Assembly: GCA_017656255.1 (NCBI GenBank)
Contig: JACDOE010000001.1
Coordinates: 310,001 to 374,000, forward strand
Direction of reading: 5' to 3'
DNA from: Bacillaceae bacterium
GTDB lineage: Bacteria > Bacillota > Bacilli > JACDOE01
Length of the DNA stretch: 64,000 nt
How positions within the stretch are numbered: position 1 is the first letter of the stretch; every line of letters starts with the position of its first letter. Both the position numbers and the translations under genes were made by a program. The notes beneath the pieces are model-generated. The model was not told the origin of the DNA. It saw only the letters and a list, made by a program, of their open reading frames with translations, and ran no database searches. Below are positions 8,386 to 17,835 of the stretch, piece by piece.

Positions 8386-8823
8386 ATGGCAGTGATCTAT
8401 TCAAGGATTCTAGTGGCTTATGACGGATCCGAACTGGCGGAGAAGGCACTGGAAACGGCAAAAAATTTTGCAGAACAGGACCCGAATGTATCGATTGATG
8501 TCGTGACGGTTCAGGAGCCGTTCAAACTTTACGGTTATCACATTGAACTCTCCTATGAACAGATTCAGAAACAGTATGAACAGGACCTGAAAGAGATGAT
8601 GAATGAAGTGAGGGAGAAGTTGGCCGATCTTCCGAATCAGACACAGATGGTTGAGTTAAAGGGGTATCCGGCAAGAGAAATTATTGAATATGCTGAAAAA
8701 AACGACATTGATCTGATTGTCATGGGAAGCAGAGGCCTGGGTAATATCAAGGAACTGTTTTTGGGAAGTGTCAGCCACAATGTTGTGCAACACTCCCCAA
8801 AACCTGTCCTGATTGTCAAATAA
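8386..8823 (+). CDS. Universal stress protein, UspA family
   Basis: This 145-residue single-domain Usp opens with the beta-strand signature ILVAYDGSELAEKAL. It keeps the ATP-binding loop G-2x-G-9x-G-S near the C-terminus (GSRGLGNIKELFLGSVS), so it should bind ATP. Such proteins form cytoplasmic dimers and protect against stress by poorly defined means. The gene is a single transcription unit bounded by terminators on both sides. TAGAAT at 8352-8357 is a weak possible -10 element. Confidence 0.93.
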   Translation: MAVIYSRILVAYDGSELAEKALETAKNFAEQDPNVSIDVVTVQEPFKLYGYHIELSYEQIQKQYEQDLKEMMNEVREKLADLPNQTQMVELKGYPAREIIEYAEKNDIDLIVMGSRGLGNIKELFLGSVSHNVVQHSPKPVLIVK

Positions 8824-8837
8824 AATAAGAAACTGAG

Positions 8838-8866
8838 GAGGTGCAAAATTTTTTGCACCTCTTTTT
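8838..8866 (+). terminator. Terminator of the usp gene
   Basis: An 11-bp perfect stem (GAGGTGCAAAA with its complement) with a 2-base loop is followed by five T residues. Confidence 0.9.
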
Positions 8867-9004
8867 ATTTGTCTGTTCCCGGTGTCAGCGGGTATTTATA
8901 ATCGATAAAACACAGGAAAACAGGGCAATCATAGACGATGAATTTATCTGTCATGTGTCCTGGTCCTGGTTAAAAAACGTTAAACTTTTTTCCGGCGGAA
9001 TATA

Positions 9005-9033
9005 TTGCGAGACTAAGATTTTTGTCGTATGAT
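9005..9033 (+). promoter_or_regulatory. Sigma-A promoter of ccpA
   Basis: TTGCGA (9005-9010) and TATGAT (9028-9033) are separated by 17 bases, 70 bases before the ccpA start. The rest of the 237-base gap between the usp terminator and ccpA holds no supported gene. Confidence 0.6.
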
Positions 9034-9046
9034 TACAATAAATTTA

Positions 9047-9060
9047 TGAAAACGATTTTG
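9047..9060 (+). promoter_or_regulatory. Possible cre site in the ccpA leader
   Basis: TGAAAACGATTTTG matches 12 of 14 positions of the catabolite-responsive element consensus TGWAANCGNTNWCA, with mismatches at the last two bases. It is a partial palindrome just downstream of the predicted transcription start, a position compatible with autorepression by CcpA. Confidence 0.35.
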
Positions 9061-9103
9061 AAAACCAAAATATAGGAAATTTAAAAAGAAAGAGGGATAT
9101 CTC

Positions 9104-10132
9104 ATGCCGGTTACGATTTATGATGTTGCCCGTGAAGCGGGTGTATCCATGGCGACCGTTTCCCGTGTTGTAAACGGGAATCCCAACGTTAAACCCGCTA
9201 CACGTAAAAAGGTCCTGGATGTGATTGAAAAACTGGGTTATCGTCCCAATGCGGTGGCGCGCGGACTCGCCAGTAAACGGACGACCACGGTAGGAGTCGT
9301 CATCCCCGATATATCCAGTCCGTTGTTTGCAGAACTGGCCCGGGGGATTGATGATATCGCCAATATGTATAAATACAATATCATTCTGGGGGATTCGGAT
9401 CAGAATGTGGAAAAAGAAATCAGTCTGATCAATACCCTTCTGGAAAAACAGGTAGATGGCATGGTTTTTATGGGGGGTGCGATCACACCGGAGCACACCC
9501 GGACGTTTACGACATCTTCTGTCCCGATCGTCCTAGCCGGGACACGGGATCCGGAAGGGAAACTTCCCTCGGTCAACATCGATCATTTTCAGGGAGCTTA
9601 TGATGCGACAACCCGCTTGATCAATGGCGGACATCAAAAAGTGGCCATGATAACAGGACCACTGGAAAATCCCCTTCGAGGCAGAGAGCGTTATGAAGGA
9701 TACCTTCAGGCCCTCAAAGATGCGGGAATTACACCCCGTGAGGAATGGATCCGTTCCGGCGAATTTCGATATGAATCCGGTCTGGAACTGGCTCAGTATT
9801 TTCTTGATCTGGATGAAGACCTGCGACCCACAGCGATTTTTGCCGGCAGTGATGCCCTCGGCATCGGTGCTATCCATGCCGTTCAGGATCGAGGATTGTC
9901 CGTCCCGGATGATATTGAGGTCATGGGGTTTGATAATATCAGACTGGCGGAGATGGTTCGTCCGCGACTGACAACGGTTGTACAACCGATATACGATATC
10001 GGGGCTGTCGCCATGAGGCTGTTGACCAAATTAATGAATGGAGAAGACGTGGAGCAGGATGATGTTGTGCTACCCCATCGTATCGAAGAAAGAAACTCAA
10101 CCAGACCGTTGTCATCTTCCGCAAACAAATGA
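9104..10132 (+). CDS. ccpA: Catabolite control protein A
   Basis: CcpA is a LacI/GalR-family regulator that, with Ser46-phosphorylated HPr, binds cre sites and controls carbon catabolite repression. The 342-residue protein begins with the LacI helix-turn-helix and hinge ([22 protein letters not shown], then [25 protein letters not shown]). The periplasmic-binding-protein-like core follows ([21 protein letters not shown], and [19 protein letters not shown] near the end). AGAGGGA precedes the ATG. Position before motPS and acsA reproduces the Bacillus ccpA locus, which separates it from the many ribose/maltose LacI paralogues. Confidence 0.95.
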   Translation: MPVTIYDVAREAGVSMATVSRVVNGNPNVKPATRKKVLDVIEKLGYRPNAVARGLASKRTTTVGVVIPDISSPLFAELARGIDDIANMYKYNIILGDSDQNVEKEISLINTLLEKQVDGMVFMGGAITPEHTRTFTTSSVPIVLAGTRDPEGKLPSVNIDHFQGAYDATTRLINGGHQKVAMITGPLENPLRGRERYEGYLQALKDAGITPREEWIRSGEFRYESGLELAQYFLDLDEDLRPTAIFAGSDALGIGAIHAVQDRGLSVPDDIEVMGFDNIRLAEMVRPRLTTVVQPIYDIGAVAMRLLTKLMNGEDVEQDDVVLPHRIEERNSTRPLSSSANK

Positions 10133-10157
10133 CAAAATATACTAACATGTATATAAT
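10129..10157 (+). promoter_or_regulatory. Sigma-A promoter of motPS
   Basis: ATGACA (10129-10134) and TATAAT (10152-10157) have 17-base spacing. The -35 element overlaps the ccpA stop codon, so motPS can be transcribed separately from ccpA. Confidence 0.7.
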
Positions 10158-10195
10158 AAGAACAAATATCGACAAAGCTGCGGAGGAGAATGTAT

Positions 10196-11038
10196 ATGAC
10201 GCGTTTTAATTTCTGGTCACCGGTGGGAATCGGGATCGGTCTGATCATGGTTGCCCTTGCCATTGTGATCGGCGGAGGATTTAGCGGGGCGAAAGGGTTT
10301 ATCAGCATTGCCTCTTTTATTACGGTCTTTGGTGGTTTATCCTGTGCGTTGCTTGTTCATTTCAATCCGGGAGAGTTTAAACAGTCGTTGAGCCTGCTCA
10401 GGGAGATCATGGGCACCTCCTCTTCCCGGATGGGAGTCAAGGAACTGACAGAAACATTTGTCATGCTCTCCCAGAAAGCGCGACGGGACGGACTACTTTC
10501 CCTTGAGGATGAAGCGGATGAACTGGAAGAAACATTTATTAAAAAAGGCATTTTACTGGCGGTCGACGGTGTGGAATCCGAAATGATAAAAGAAATTTTG
10601 CTGGCCGAAATCTATTCTGAGGAAGAAAGAAAAAGAAGAGGGTTGCAGATTTTTGAAAAAGCGGGCGAATGGGCCCCGGCGTGGGGAATGATCGGAACCC
10701 TGATCGGTCTGGTGCTGATGCTGCAATCGCTCAACAATCCGGCTACACTCGGTCCTCAGATGGCCATCGCCCTGATTACCACGTTTTATGGGGTTGTCAT
10801 GGCCAATCTGGTGTTTCACCCGCTGGCTGGAAAGATATCCAATGCCATTGATGAAGAAATGAAGCGTAAAAAAATCATGATCGAGGGGATTGTCGGCATT
10901 CAGTCCGGACAGAACCCGATGATCCTCGAAGAGAAGATGTCTGCCTTTTTGGCTCCTGAAGAGAAAGTCAGTGTCCCGCATTCCAGATTAGAAGAAAAGT
11001 CATTCACATTTGAAGGAGGAAGGGAGAATGCTCTTTAA
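10196..11038 (+). CDS. motP: Flagellar stator subunit MotP (MotA-type)
   Basis: This is the ion-channel subunit of the second flagellar stator of Bacillus, in the plasma membrane. The 280-residue protein has the four-helix MotA/TolQ/ExbB layout: two N-terminal helices (residues 8-50), a long charged cytoplasmic loop holding LLSLEDEADELEE, and two helices after the conserved EKAGEWAPAWGMIGTLIGLV. ATG 10196 is chosen over ATG 10190 because GGAGGAG ends seven bases before it. motS follows with an 11-base overlap. In characterised Bacillus species MotPS is sodium-driven. No acu genes follow, unlike B. subtilis. Confidence 0.93.
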   Translation: MTRFNFWSPVGIGIGLIMVALAIVIGGGFSGAKGFISIASFITVFGGLSCALLVHFNPGEFKQSLSLLREIMGTSSSRMGVKELTETFVMLSQKARRDGLLSLEDEADELEETFIKKGILLAVDGVESEMIKEILLAEIYSEEERKRRGLQIFEKAGEWAPAWGMIGTLIGLVLMLQSLNNPATLGPQMAIALITTFYGVVMANLVFHPLAGKISNAIDEEMKRKKIMIEGIVGIQSGQNPMILEEKMSAFLAPEEKVSVPHSRLEEKSFTFEGGRENAL

Positions 11039-11807
11039 TAAACGGAGCAGGCCGAATCAGAGGCCAAAACGGGGCGCTCCCATGTGGATGACAACCTATT
11101 CCGATATGATGACGCTGATCCTGGTATTTTTTATTTTGCTTTATGCATTTTCAGAAGTAGATATCTCAAAATTCAAGGCTATTTCCTATTCCTTTGAGAA
11201 CCGTCCGATCTTTGAATATCGCTCATCCGTGATTCCCATGGAGTACAATATGTCTGTCCCGGGACGGCAGCAGGGAAAAGGGGTCATGGAACAGGATCGG
11301 AATGAGGACATCGAGCGTTTGGGGCAGGAGGCACTTAGAAATCAGCAGCGGTTAAATGAAGTTTTGCGAGTCGTGAATCAATTCCTTGAAAGCAATCACA
11401 TGCAGCATGCCGTTTCCGCCACACGGGATGAAAGGGGGATTGTGCTCGTCTTACAGGATCGGGTTCTTTTCAATTCCGGGGAGGCTGAGATTCTGGACGG
11501 TGCCCTTCCGTTTCTGAATAAAGTGGCTGATCTGATTGAAGCTCTTCCCAACCAGGTTGAGATTCAGGGACATACAGACAATGTTCCGATTTCCAGTTTT
11601 CGATATCCGTCCAACTGGGAACTTTCCACGGCCAGAGCCAGTCGTGTCGTCCGTTATTTTGTCGAAGAGAAAGGACTGGATCCCTCACGCTTTGTTGCTG
11701 TCGGATATGGGGAATATAAACCCGTTGCCTCCAATGACACGGAAGCCGGCAGACAAAAAAACAGGAGGGTAGAGATTGTTATCAATAACCTTGAAGAGCC
11801 TGAATAA
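11028..11807 (+). CDS. motS: Flagellar stator subunit MotS (MotB-type)
   Basis: This peptidoglycan-anchoring partner of MotP has 259 residues. The single transmembrane helix carries the ion-binding Asp in TYSDMMTLILVFFILLYAFS, and the C-terminal OmpA-like domain has the cell-wall binding motif (VEIQGHTDNVP, NWELSTARASRV, GYGEYKPVASN, NRRVEIVI). The valine after the LIL run resembles sodium-type MotS helices; that assignment is by family knowledge. AGGAGGAAGGGAG before ATG 11028 fixes the start inside the end of motP, indicating coupled translation. A terminator follows. Confidence 0.94.
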   Translation: MLFNKRSRPNQRPKRGAPMWMTTYSDMMTLILVFFILLYAFSEVDISKFKAISYSFENRPIFEYRSSVIPMEYNMSVPGRQQGKGVMEQDRNEDIERLGQEALRNQQRLNEVLRVVNQFLESNHMQHAVSATRDERGIVLVLQDRVLFNSGEAEILDGALPFLNKVADLIEALPNQVEIQGHTDNVPISSFRYPSNWELSTARASRVVRYFVEEKGLDPSRFVAVGYGEYKPVASNDTEAGRQKNRRVEIVINNLEEPE

Positions 11808-11813
11808 TGTTAT

Positions 11814-11852
11814 CCTGTTTTCGCCCGTTGATGGGGAAACAGGGTATTTTTT
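11814..11852 (+). terminator. Terminator of motPS
   Basis: CCTGTTTTC and its complement GGAAACAGG form the stem, extended by an inner CCC/GGG pairing, and are followed by TATTTTTT. A TATAAT at 11856-11861 just after may be the -10 element of mtnN. Confidence 0.75.
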
Positions 11853-11901
11853 CTGTATAATAAAATAATCAAGAGCGTTTACACAGAAGGAGGATATGAA
11901 C

Positions 11902-12600
11902 ATGCCTGTCGGAATCATAGGAGCTATGGATGAAGAAATTGAACAGTACTTGAACGGTATGGAAATTGATGACCAGATCAATATTGCAGGGGTTGACTAT
12001 CACCGTGGCAAACTGGCGCAAAAAGATGTGGTCGTTTGCAAATCCGGTGTCGGCAAAGTAAACGCAGCCATTACCTGCCAGATCATGATTGATCATTTTA
12101 AGCCGAATTACATTGTGTTTACCGGTGTGGCGGGTGCCGTGGACCCCGAACTGGATATCGGAGACATCGTGGTATCCTCTGAGGCTCAATACCATGATAT
12201 GGATGCGTCTGCGCTGGGATTCAAGCGTGGGGAAATCCCTTTCGCCGATGTCTCTGTATTTAAAGCGGATGCATATCTGGTGAACCTCGCCTATCAGGCG
12301 AGTCTGGAAAATACAGAAGGGAAAAGTGTCACGGGCAAAATTCTGTCCGGGGATCAATTTATTGCAGACCGGGACAGGGTTCACGAACTTTATACCTTTT
12401 TTAAAGGAAGTTGCACCGAGATGGAAGGGGCAGCAGTGGCTCATGTCTGCTACAAGCACCGGGTTCCGTTTGTCATTGTTCGCAGTATGTCCGACCGCGC
12501 TGACGGGAAAGCCCACGTCAATTTTGCAGAATTTACGAAAATGGCGGCGGAACGTTCCTATCAGATTGTACAACGCATGATGCAACGGATAACCGAATAA
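11902..12600 (+). CDS. mtnN: 5'-methylthioadenosine/S-adenosylhomocysteine nucleosidase
   Basis: The enzyme hydrolyses MTA and SAH to adenine plus the thioribosyl moiety, clearing products of SAM-dependent reactions. The 232-residue product shows the family start (VGIIGAMDEEIEQ, with the catalytic Glu), GVGKVNAAI, VFTGVAGAVDPEL, EMEGAAVAHV and RSMSDRAD with the catalytic Asp. ATG 11902 lies eight bases after AAGGAGG; the earlier ATG 11896 is only two bases away and is unlikely. It sits where B. subtilis has acuCBA between motS and acsA. Confidence 0.93.
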   Translation: MPVGIIGAMDEEIEQYLNGMEIDDQINIAGVDYHRGKLAQKDVVVCKSGVGKVNAAITCQIMIDHFKPNYIVFTGVAGAVDPELDIGDIVVSSEAQYHDMDASALGFKRGEIPFADVSVFKADAYLVNLAYQASLENTEGKSVTGKILSGDQFIADRDRVHELYTFFKGSCTEMEGAAVAHVCYKHRVPFVIVRSMSDRADGKAHVNFAEFTKMAAERSYQIVQRMMQRITE

Positions 12601-12635
12601 AGATGAAAAAAGATTAATATTTTTTAGAAATAAAA

Positions 12636-12664
12636 TTGCGAATATTCAAGACTATCGTTATAAT
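12636..12664 (+). promoter_or_regulatory. Sigma-A promoter of acsA
   Basis: TTGCGA (12636-12641) and TATAAT (12659-12664) are 17 bases apart, 60 bases before the acsA start. No good cre site was seen next to it, although acsA is CcpA-controlled in B. subtilis. Confidence 0.75.
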
Positions 12665-12724
12665 GATGAAAGAGTACTCATAGGAGAGACCTTTTTATAA
12701 AAAAATAGGAAGGGGAGAAAGAGT

Positions 12725-14446
12725 ATGCAAGACGTAGAAAAAATTCCTGTACAACCTGGTCATTTTAATCTGAAAGACTACGAAGAAGCTTACAAGAATT
12801 TCAAATGGGAAGACGTCGAAAAAGAATTTACATGGTATGAAACCGGAAAAGTAAACATGGCGCATGAAGCGATTGACCGCCATGCCGATACCTGGAGAAA
12901 AAATAAAGTTGCCCTCTATTACAGTGATGAACAAAGAGACGAGAAATATACGTTCCTGGAAATGAAACGGCTTACAAATAAATTCGGAAATGTTTTGCGC
13001 AATCTGGGGATTCAAAAAGGAGATCGTGTCTTTATCTTCATGCCCCGTACGCCTGAATTATATGTAAGCGTTCTCGGAACGATCAAAATCGGTGCCATTG
13101 TCGGGCCGTTGTTTGAAGCCTTTATGGAAGGAGCCGTTCGTGATCGCCTTGAAGACAGTGAAGCCGTGGCGATCGTCACGACTCCCCAGCTGCTTCCGCG
13201 GGTTCCGGTTGATGAATTGCCGGCATTGAAACATGTCATTCTGGTTTCTGATGAAGATATCGATCTGCAAGAAGGTCAGGTTGATTATCATAAAGAAATG
13301 GAAAAAGCGTCTGAGGATCTGGATATCGAGTGGGTGGACCGTGAGGATGGATTGATTCTTCACTATACATCCGGTTCTACAGGTAAGCCGAAAGGTGTCC
13401 TGCATGTTCACAATGCCATGATCCAGCATTATCAGACAGCCAAATGGATTCTTGACCTTCAGGAAGAAGATATCTACTGGTGTACGGCTGACCCCGGCTG
13501 GGTGACCGGAACCTCTTACGGTATTTTTGGACCGTGGCTCAACGGGGCATCCAATGTGATCCGCGGCGGACGATTCAGCCCGGAAGACTGGTATGCCACG
13601 ATTGAAAAATATCAAGTAACGGTCTGGTACAGTGCACCGACTGCATTCCGTATGTTGATGGGTGCCGGGGAAGATCTGGTGAAGAAATTCGACCTTTCAT
13701 CCCTGCGTCATATTCTCAGTGTCGGTGAACCGCTGAATCCGGAAGTTGTGCACTGGGGTATGAAAGTATTTAATCTGCGGATCCATGACAACTGGTGGAT
13801 GACGGAAACCGGCGGACAGCTGATTTCCAACTACAAGTGCATGGACATCAAACCGGGATCCATGGGTAAACCTTTCCCTGGAATTGAAGCCGCTATCCTG
13901 GATGATGAAGGGAATAAACTACCTCCCAATACGATGGGTAACCTGGCGATTAAAGCCGGCTGGCCGTCGATGATGAGAAAAATCTGGAAGAATGAAGAAA
14001 AGTATAATGAGTACTTCCGGATTAAAGGATGGTACATTTCCGGTGATACAGCGTACATGGATGAGGATGGATACTTCTGGTTCCAGGGTCGTATCGACGA
14101 TGTCATCAATACATCCGGTGAACGTGTCGGACCGTTTGAAGTTGAAAGTAAACTGGTTGAGCACCCTGCGGTGGCTGAAGCCGGCGTCATCGGAAAACCC
14201 GATCCGGTTCGAGGCCAGATCATCAAAGCGTTCATCTCTCTGAGAGAAGGCTATGAACCGTCTGATGAGCTGCTTGAAGATATTCGTCAGTTTGTTAAAA
14301 AAGGACTGGCAGCACACGCTGCACCCCGTGAATTTGAGATCAAGGACAAACTGCCGAAAACACGTTCCGGTAAAATCATGCGTCGCGTTCTGAAGGCCTG
14401 GGAGCTGGGACTGCCGACCGGTGACCTGTCCACAATGGAAGACTAA
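12725..14446 (+). CDS. acsA: Acetyl-CoA synthetase
   Basis: The enzyme activates acetate to acetyl-CoA through acetyl-AMP, allowing growth on acetate. The 573-residue length matches B. subtilis AcsA (572). The adenylate-forming motifs are present: P-loop YTSGSTGKPKGVLHVH, DNWWMTETGG, the hinge GRIDDVINTSGERVGP and the C-terminal catalytic lysine in TRSGKIMRRVLK. In Bacillus that lysine is acetylated by AcuA to switch the enzyme off, but the acuABC genes normally next door are absent from this locus. RBS AGGGGAG precedes the ATG. Confidence 0.96.
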   Translation: MQDVEKIPVQPGHFNLKDYEEAYKNFKWEDVEKEFTWYETGKVNMAHEAIDRHADTWRKNKVALYYSDEQRDEKYTFLEMKRLTNKFGNVLRNLGIQKGDRVFIFMPRTPELYVSVLGTIKIGAIVGPLFEAFMEGAVRDRLEDSEAVAIVTTPQLLPRVPVDELPALKHVILVSDEDIDLQEGQVDYHKEMEKASEDLDIEWVDREDGLILHYTSGSTGKPKGVLHVHNAMIQHYQTAKWILDLQEEDIYWCTADPGWVTGTSYGIFGPWLNGASNVIRGGRFSPEDWYATIEKYQVTVWYSAPTAFRMLMGAGEDLVKKFDLSSLRHILSVGEPLNPEVVHWGMKVFNLRIHDNWWMTETGGQLISNYKCMDIKPGSMGKPFPGIEAAILDDEGNKLPPNTMGNLAIKAGWPSMMRKIWKNEEKYNEYFRIKGWYISGDTAYMDEDGYFWFQGRIDDVINTSGERVGPFEVESKLVEHPAVAEAGVIGKPDPVRGQIIKAFISLREGYEPSDELLEDIRQFVKKGLAAHAAPREFEIKDKLPKTRSGKIMRRVLKAWELGLPTGDLSTMED

Positions 14447-14463
14447 TAAGCTATCAAACGTTA

Positions 14464-14499
14464 AAAGGCATGCTTCCGAGAGAAGCATGCCTTTTTATA
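14464..14499 (+). terminator. Bidirectional terminator between acsA and the PBP gene
   Basis: A 13-bp stem (AAAGGCATGCTTC with GAAGCATGCCTTT) and a 5-base loop are flanked by A and T runs, so it can stop both acsA and the convergent penicillin-binding-protein gene. Confidence 0.9.
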
Positions 14500-14528
14500 A
14501 TGGAAGAGGGAAAATTATCCCCTCCTGA

Positions 14529-17500
14529 TTAATCCTGATTCGCTTGTGAATCCTCGGGTTCCTGAGCAGCACTGTTGTGCCACTCAACCGGGTCACCGGG
14601 CTTCGATTCACCCGTCTTGTTGACGGCGGTTATCTGGAACCATCCGGACTTACTGACGGCCCGTGTGGTAAAAGAGGTGGAGGACGTACTGCCGATCAGC
14701 TGAAAACCGTCGGCCAAATCCTCAGTAAAATAAATGTTGTATTGCTCCACGTTTTCGATTTCAGGATTGGCGGACCAGGTCAGGGTGACCTGATCGCCCT
14801 CCTGTTTAAGGGAAACTCCCTCAGGTGTGGACGGAATTACATCCTCCCGCTGATCGGGTTCACCGGGTTGATCCGGATCGGGCTCATCGTCACCCGGAAT
14901 TCCTGGAATGTTATCTCCGGGTGGGTAGGGGAAAGGATTTTCCCACGGATTTCCAGGATCCGGCTGGTTGGTCCGGTTAACGATGACCATTTTGGAAGGA
15001 GCTGATTCATTTCCGGCTACATCAACCGCCGTGACATAATAACCGTATATATTTCCTGGATAGGCTCCGGCTTCGGTAAATTCTTTCGGATCATTCAGCT
15101 TGATGACCCCGATTTTTTTGAAATTATTCTCACCGTTTAGACCGCGATAAAAACGGTATCCGACAATATCAGCTTCTGTATTATCCTGCCAGGTGAAATG
15201 AAACTTGCCGGGTTCTACTTCTGTCACACTGAATCCCGAAGGGGGAGCGGGAACCTTGCCGTCATCTTCCCGCGGATCCTCTTCTTCCGGAAGCGTTTGA
15301 TCCCAGTCCAGTGGCAGATAGTAGGATTTCGGTTTACCTGTATTCTCCGGAATGACCAGCGGTTCGGGTCGTTTAAAGAAAATACCTTCTTCCACCATAT
15401 CATCCGGGGTGGTTTCCTTTGCCAGATATCTTTCTTCATCAATTTCGACCACTCTTGCTTCCTGCAGGGAGTCATCCGTTTCCGTCGGTACAAATTTTCG
15501 GTTGAATATTTCCGTAATCACATAGCCGGCTTCTTCACACAATTCAGATGGCAATTTGCCGGACTTGCTGCAGATGGATCGGGTGACGATGCCATCCGGT
15601 CTCTCAAAGTTGGCGTTCGGGTCAGACAGCTCGGGATATTCATCAAAGATCCGTTGCATGATTTTACCCCAGATGTTGATCGAATTTGTCTTGGAGTTCC
15701 AGGGCAGGGTATAAGGTTCGTCATAACCGATCCAGACACCCATGGAGACTTCCGGTGTGTAGGCGACAAACCAGGAGTCCCGGTCATAGTTGGTGGTTCC
15801 CGTTTTACCGGCGATATCCACATTCCATCCCACATAATTACGGACGCCGATACCGGTCGCTCCACTTTCACTGACGACGGTACGCATCATATCCGTCATC
15901 AGATAGGCAGTCTGCTCAGAGAACACTGGAACCGGATCCGATTCATGCTGATAAATCAATTGACCATTGTTATCTTCAATTCTTTCAATCATGTAGGCAT
16001 CCACAAACGTTCCCTGATTGGCGAAAGTTGAATAGGCATTGGTAATCTCTTCAACGGTCAGGCCATAACTGAGTCCGCCGATAACCCCGGTAGATGCATG
16101 ATAATCGGCTTCAACCAGCGTAGTCACGCCCATTTTTTCAACATAATCCAGCGCCTTTGGAATCCCGACTTCCAAATAAGCCTTGATCGCCGGAATATTG
16201 TAGGACCGCTTCAGCGCTTCCCGCGCCGTAATCAGGCCATGGAACTTGTTGTTCCAGTTGGCCGGAATATGTCTGCCGTGGGTTCCGTCCGGAAGGACCA
16301 CAGGGACGTCGTCAATCACCGAACCGGGTTGCAAAATACCTTCCTCAAAAGCAGGACCATAAGCAGCAAGAGGTTTCATGGCAGAACCCGGCTGGCGGGG
16401 AGCCGTGGCATGGTTTGTCTGCTCCACATTGAAATCCCTTCCGCCGATCATACCAAGAATAGCACCGGTATCGTTATCGATCAGCATGCTGCCCACTTCT
16501 TCCAGGGCATTTTCAATCGTTTTTCCCTTGACTGTGTAAGTCCGGTTGGGACCGAAATTTTCCGGATTTGTTGCAATTTCATTCATTATTTCATGTACAC
16601 GTTTATCGATGGTGGTATGGATGTGATAGCCGTTACGCAGGATCTCTTTTCGTTTTTCCTCCACGAGACTGTAGTATTCATCGTCACTTAAATCTGCACG
16701 GGTCTGGTTGTTTTCTTTCAGGTATTGATTAACCAGAGCCTCGGCGGCACGCTGTTCGATCTCCATCATCAGAAACGGATATCTGGCGTAGGCCCGTTTT
16801 TCAGGCTGGGCCAGGTTGCCTTTAATATCATATTCCAGCGCTTCATTGTACTGGTCGCGGGTAATGTATCCCTGCTCAAGCATGTTGTCAAGGACCAGTT
16901 TCATCCGCTTTTTACCTTCTTTGAGACCTTCATCGGTAAACGGGGAATATGTAATCGGGCTCTGGGGCATACCCGCCAGATATGCCGACTCCGCCAGATT
17001 CAATTCGCTTGCCCGTTTATCAAAAATCCCTTTGGCCGCAGCTTCAATGCCATAGATATTGGAGCCATTAGCGTTTTTACCGAAGTAGATTTCATTCAGA
17101 TAGGCTTCGAGAATCTGATCTTTGGAAAACATCCGTTCGATCCTCAGCGCGAGGAAGATCTCTTTGGCTTTCCGTTTATAGGAAACTTCCGGGGTGAGGA
17201 TCGTGTTTTTGATCAACTGCTGGGTCAGGGTACTGCCTCCCGTCTGTACCGGGCTGTTGGTCAAATCCTGAATGGCAGCCCGGATGATAGACTTCGGCAC
17301 AATACCGTTATGCTCTTCAAAATATTTGTCTTCGGTTGCAATAACGGCGTTGATTAAATGATCGGATATTTCGTCGAGATGGACCAGGCGGCGGTCTTCT
17401 TCAGCACGAAGTTGTCCGATTAATGTATCATCTTTAAAATAGGCAAAACCCGTCAGATAATTGGTAAAGATTTTATCATAGATTTCATCATAAGAACGTA

Positions 17501-17687
17501 CAGGGTCATCTTTGACCAGAGATGCGACAAAGCCGGCACCTGCCGCCCCGACGAAAAACACGCCCATCAGTCCCAGAACAAATAAAATAATAAATGCATT
17601 TCCAAGCCATTTGAGAAAACGAGTTCTCTTTTTGTTGGGCTTTTTACCGGTACCATTCTGTCGACCCCGGTTTTGTTCGCGTTCCAT
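14529..17687 (-). CDS. Class A penicillin-binding protein (PBP1A family) with fibronectin-like tail
   Basis: This bifunctional peptidoglycan synthase has 1052 residues. A basic cytoplasmic start and one membrane helix (about 30-55) precede the GT51 glycosyltransferase domain (EDKYFEEHNG near residue 119, TLTQQLIKN). The transpeptidase follows, with catalytic Ser435 (SAMK), SYN around 490 and KTG at 628-630. After it come two fibronectin-type-III-like domains (roughly 812-900 and 954-1040) joined by a Pro/Asp/Glu-rich linker. Typical Bacillus PBP1 has about 914 residues. It occupies the space between acsA and tyrS, which are close neighbours in B. subtilis. The tail probably binds wall polymers or partners; that is inference. 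Confidence 0.93.
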   Translation of the reverse strand: MEREQNRGRQNGTGKKPNKKRTRFLKWLGNAFIILFVLGLMGVFFVGAAGAGFVASLVKDDPVRSYDEIYDKIFTNYLTGFAYFKDDTLIGQLRAEEDRRLVHLDEISDHLINAVIATEDKYFEEHNGIVPKSIIRAAIQDLTNSPVQTGGSTLTQQLIKNTILTPEVSYKRKAKEIFLALRIERMFSKDQILEAYLNEIYFGKNANGSNIYGIEAAAKGIFDKRASELNLAESAYLAGMPQSPITYSPFTDEGLKEGKKRMKLVLDNMLEQGYITRDQYNEALEYDIKGNLAQPEKRAYARYPFLMMEIEQRAAEALVNQYLKENNQTRADLSDDEYYSLVEEKRKEILRNGYHIHTTIDKRVHEIMNEIATNPENFGPNRTYTVKGKTIENALEEVGSMLIDNDTGAILGMIGGRDFNVEQTNHATAPRQPGSAMKPLAAYGPAFEEGILQPGSVIDDVPVVLPDGTHGRHIPANWNNKFHGLITAREALKRSYNIPAIKAYLEVGIPKALDYVEKMGVTTLVEADYHASTGVIGGLSYGLTVEEITNAYSTFANQGTFVDAYMIERIEDNNGQLIYQHESDPVPVFSEQTAYLMTDMMRTVVSESGATGIGVRNYVGWNVDIAGKTGTTNYDRDSWFVAYTPEVSMGVWIGYDEPYTLPWNSKTNSINIWGKIMQRIFDEYPELSDPNANFERPDGIVTRSICSKSGKLPSELCEEAGYVITEIFNRKFVPTETDDSLQEARVVEIDEERYLAKETTPDDMVEEGIFFKRPEPLVIPENTGKPKSYYLPLDWDQTLPEEEDPREDDGKVPAPPSGFSVTEVEPGKFHFTWQDNTEADIVGYRFYRGLNGENNFKKIGVIKLNDPKEFTEAGAYPGNIYGYYVTAVDVAGNESAPSKMVIVNRTNQPDPGNPWENPFPYPPGDNIPGIPGDDEPDPDQPGEPDQREDVIPSTPEGVSLKQEGDQVTLTWSANPEIENVEQYNIYFTEDLADGFQLIGSTSSTSFTTRAVSKSGWFQITAVNKTGESKPGDPVEWHNSAAQEPEDSQANQD

Positions 17688-17797
17688 CTGTATCCCCCCT
17701 AAAAATACAGATATTATTATAGCATAAAAATGGTGGTAGATAATATGTTATCTCATATAGACGCCTGTGTATCCGTTTTTGTTTCACATATTATTTC

Positions 17798-17826
17798 TTG
17801 AAAATTTTCAATAAATGTGGTAAAGA
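17798..17826 (+). promoter_or_regulatory. Promoter of the tyrS T-box transcript
   Basis: TTGAAA (17798-17803) and TAAAGA (17821-17826) are 17 bases apart, with an extended -10 TGG immediately upstream. They are positioned to start transcription just ahead of the T-box leader. Confidence 0.5.
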
Positions 17827-17835
17827 TAGAAAAAG

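Noticed and set aside
15198-16031. 277-codon plus-strand frame antisense to the PBP gene (also 16098-16691 and 16725-17357)
   Set aside because: Long frames arise from the codon use of the PBP gene; the sequences are Phe/Arg/His-rich without domain features.
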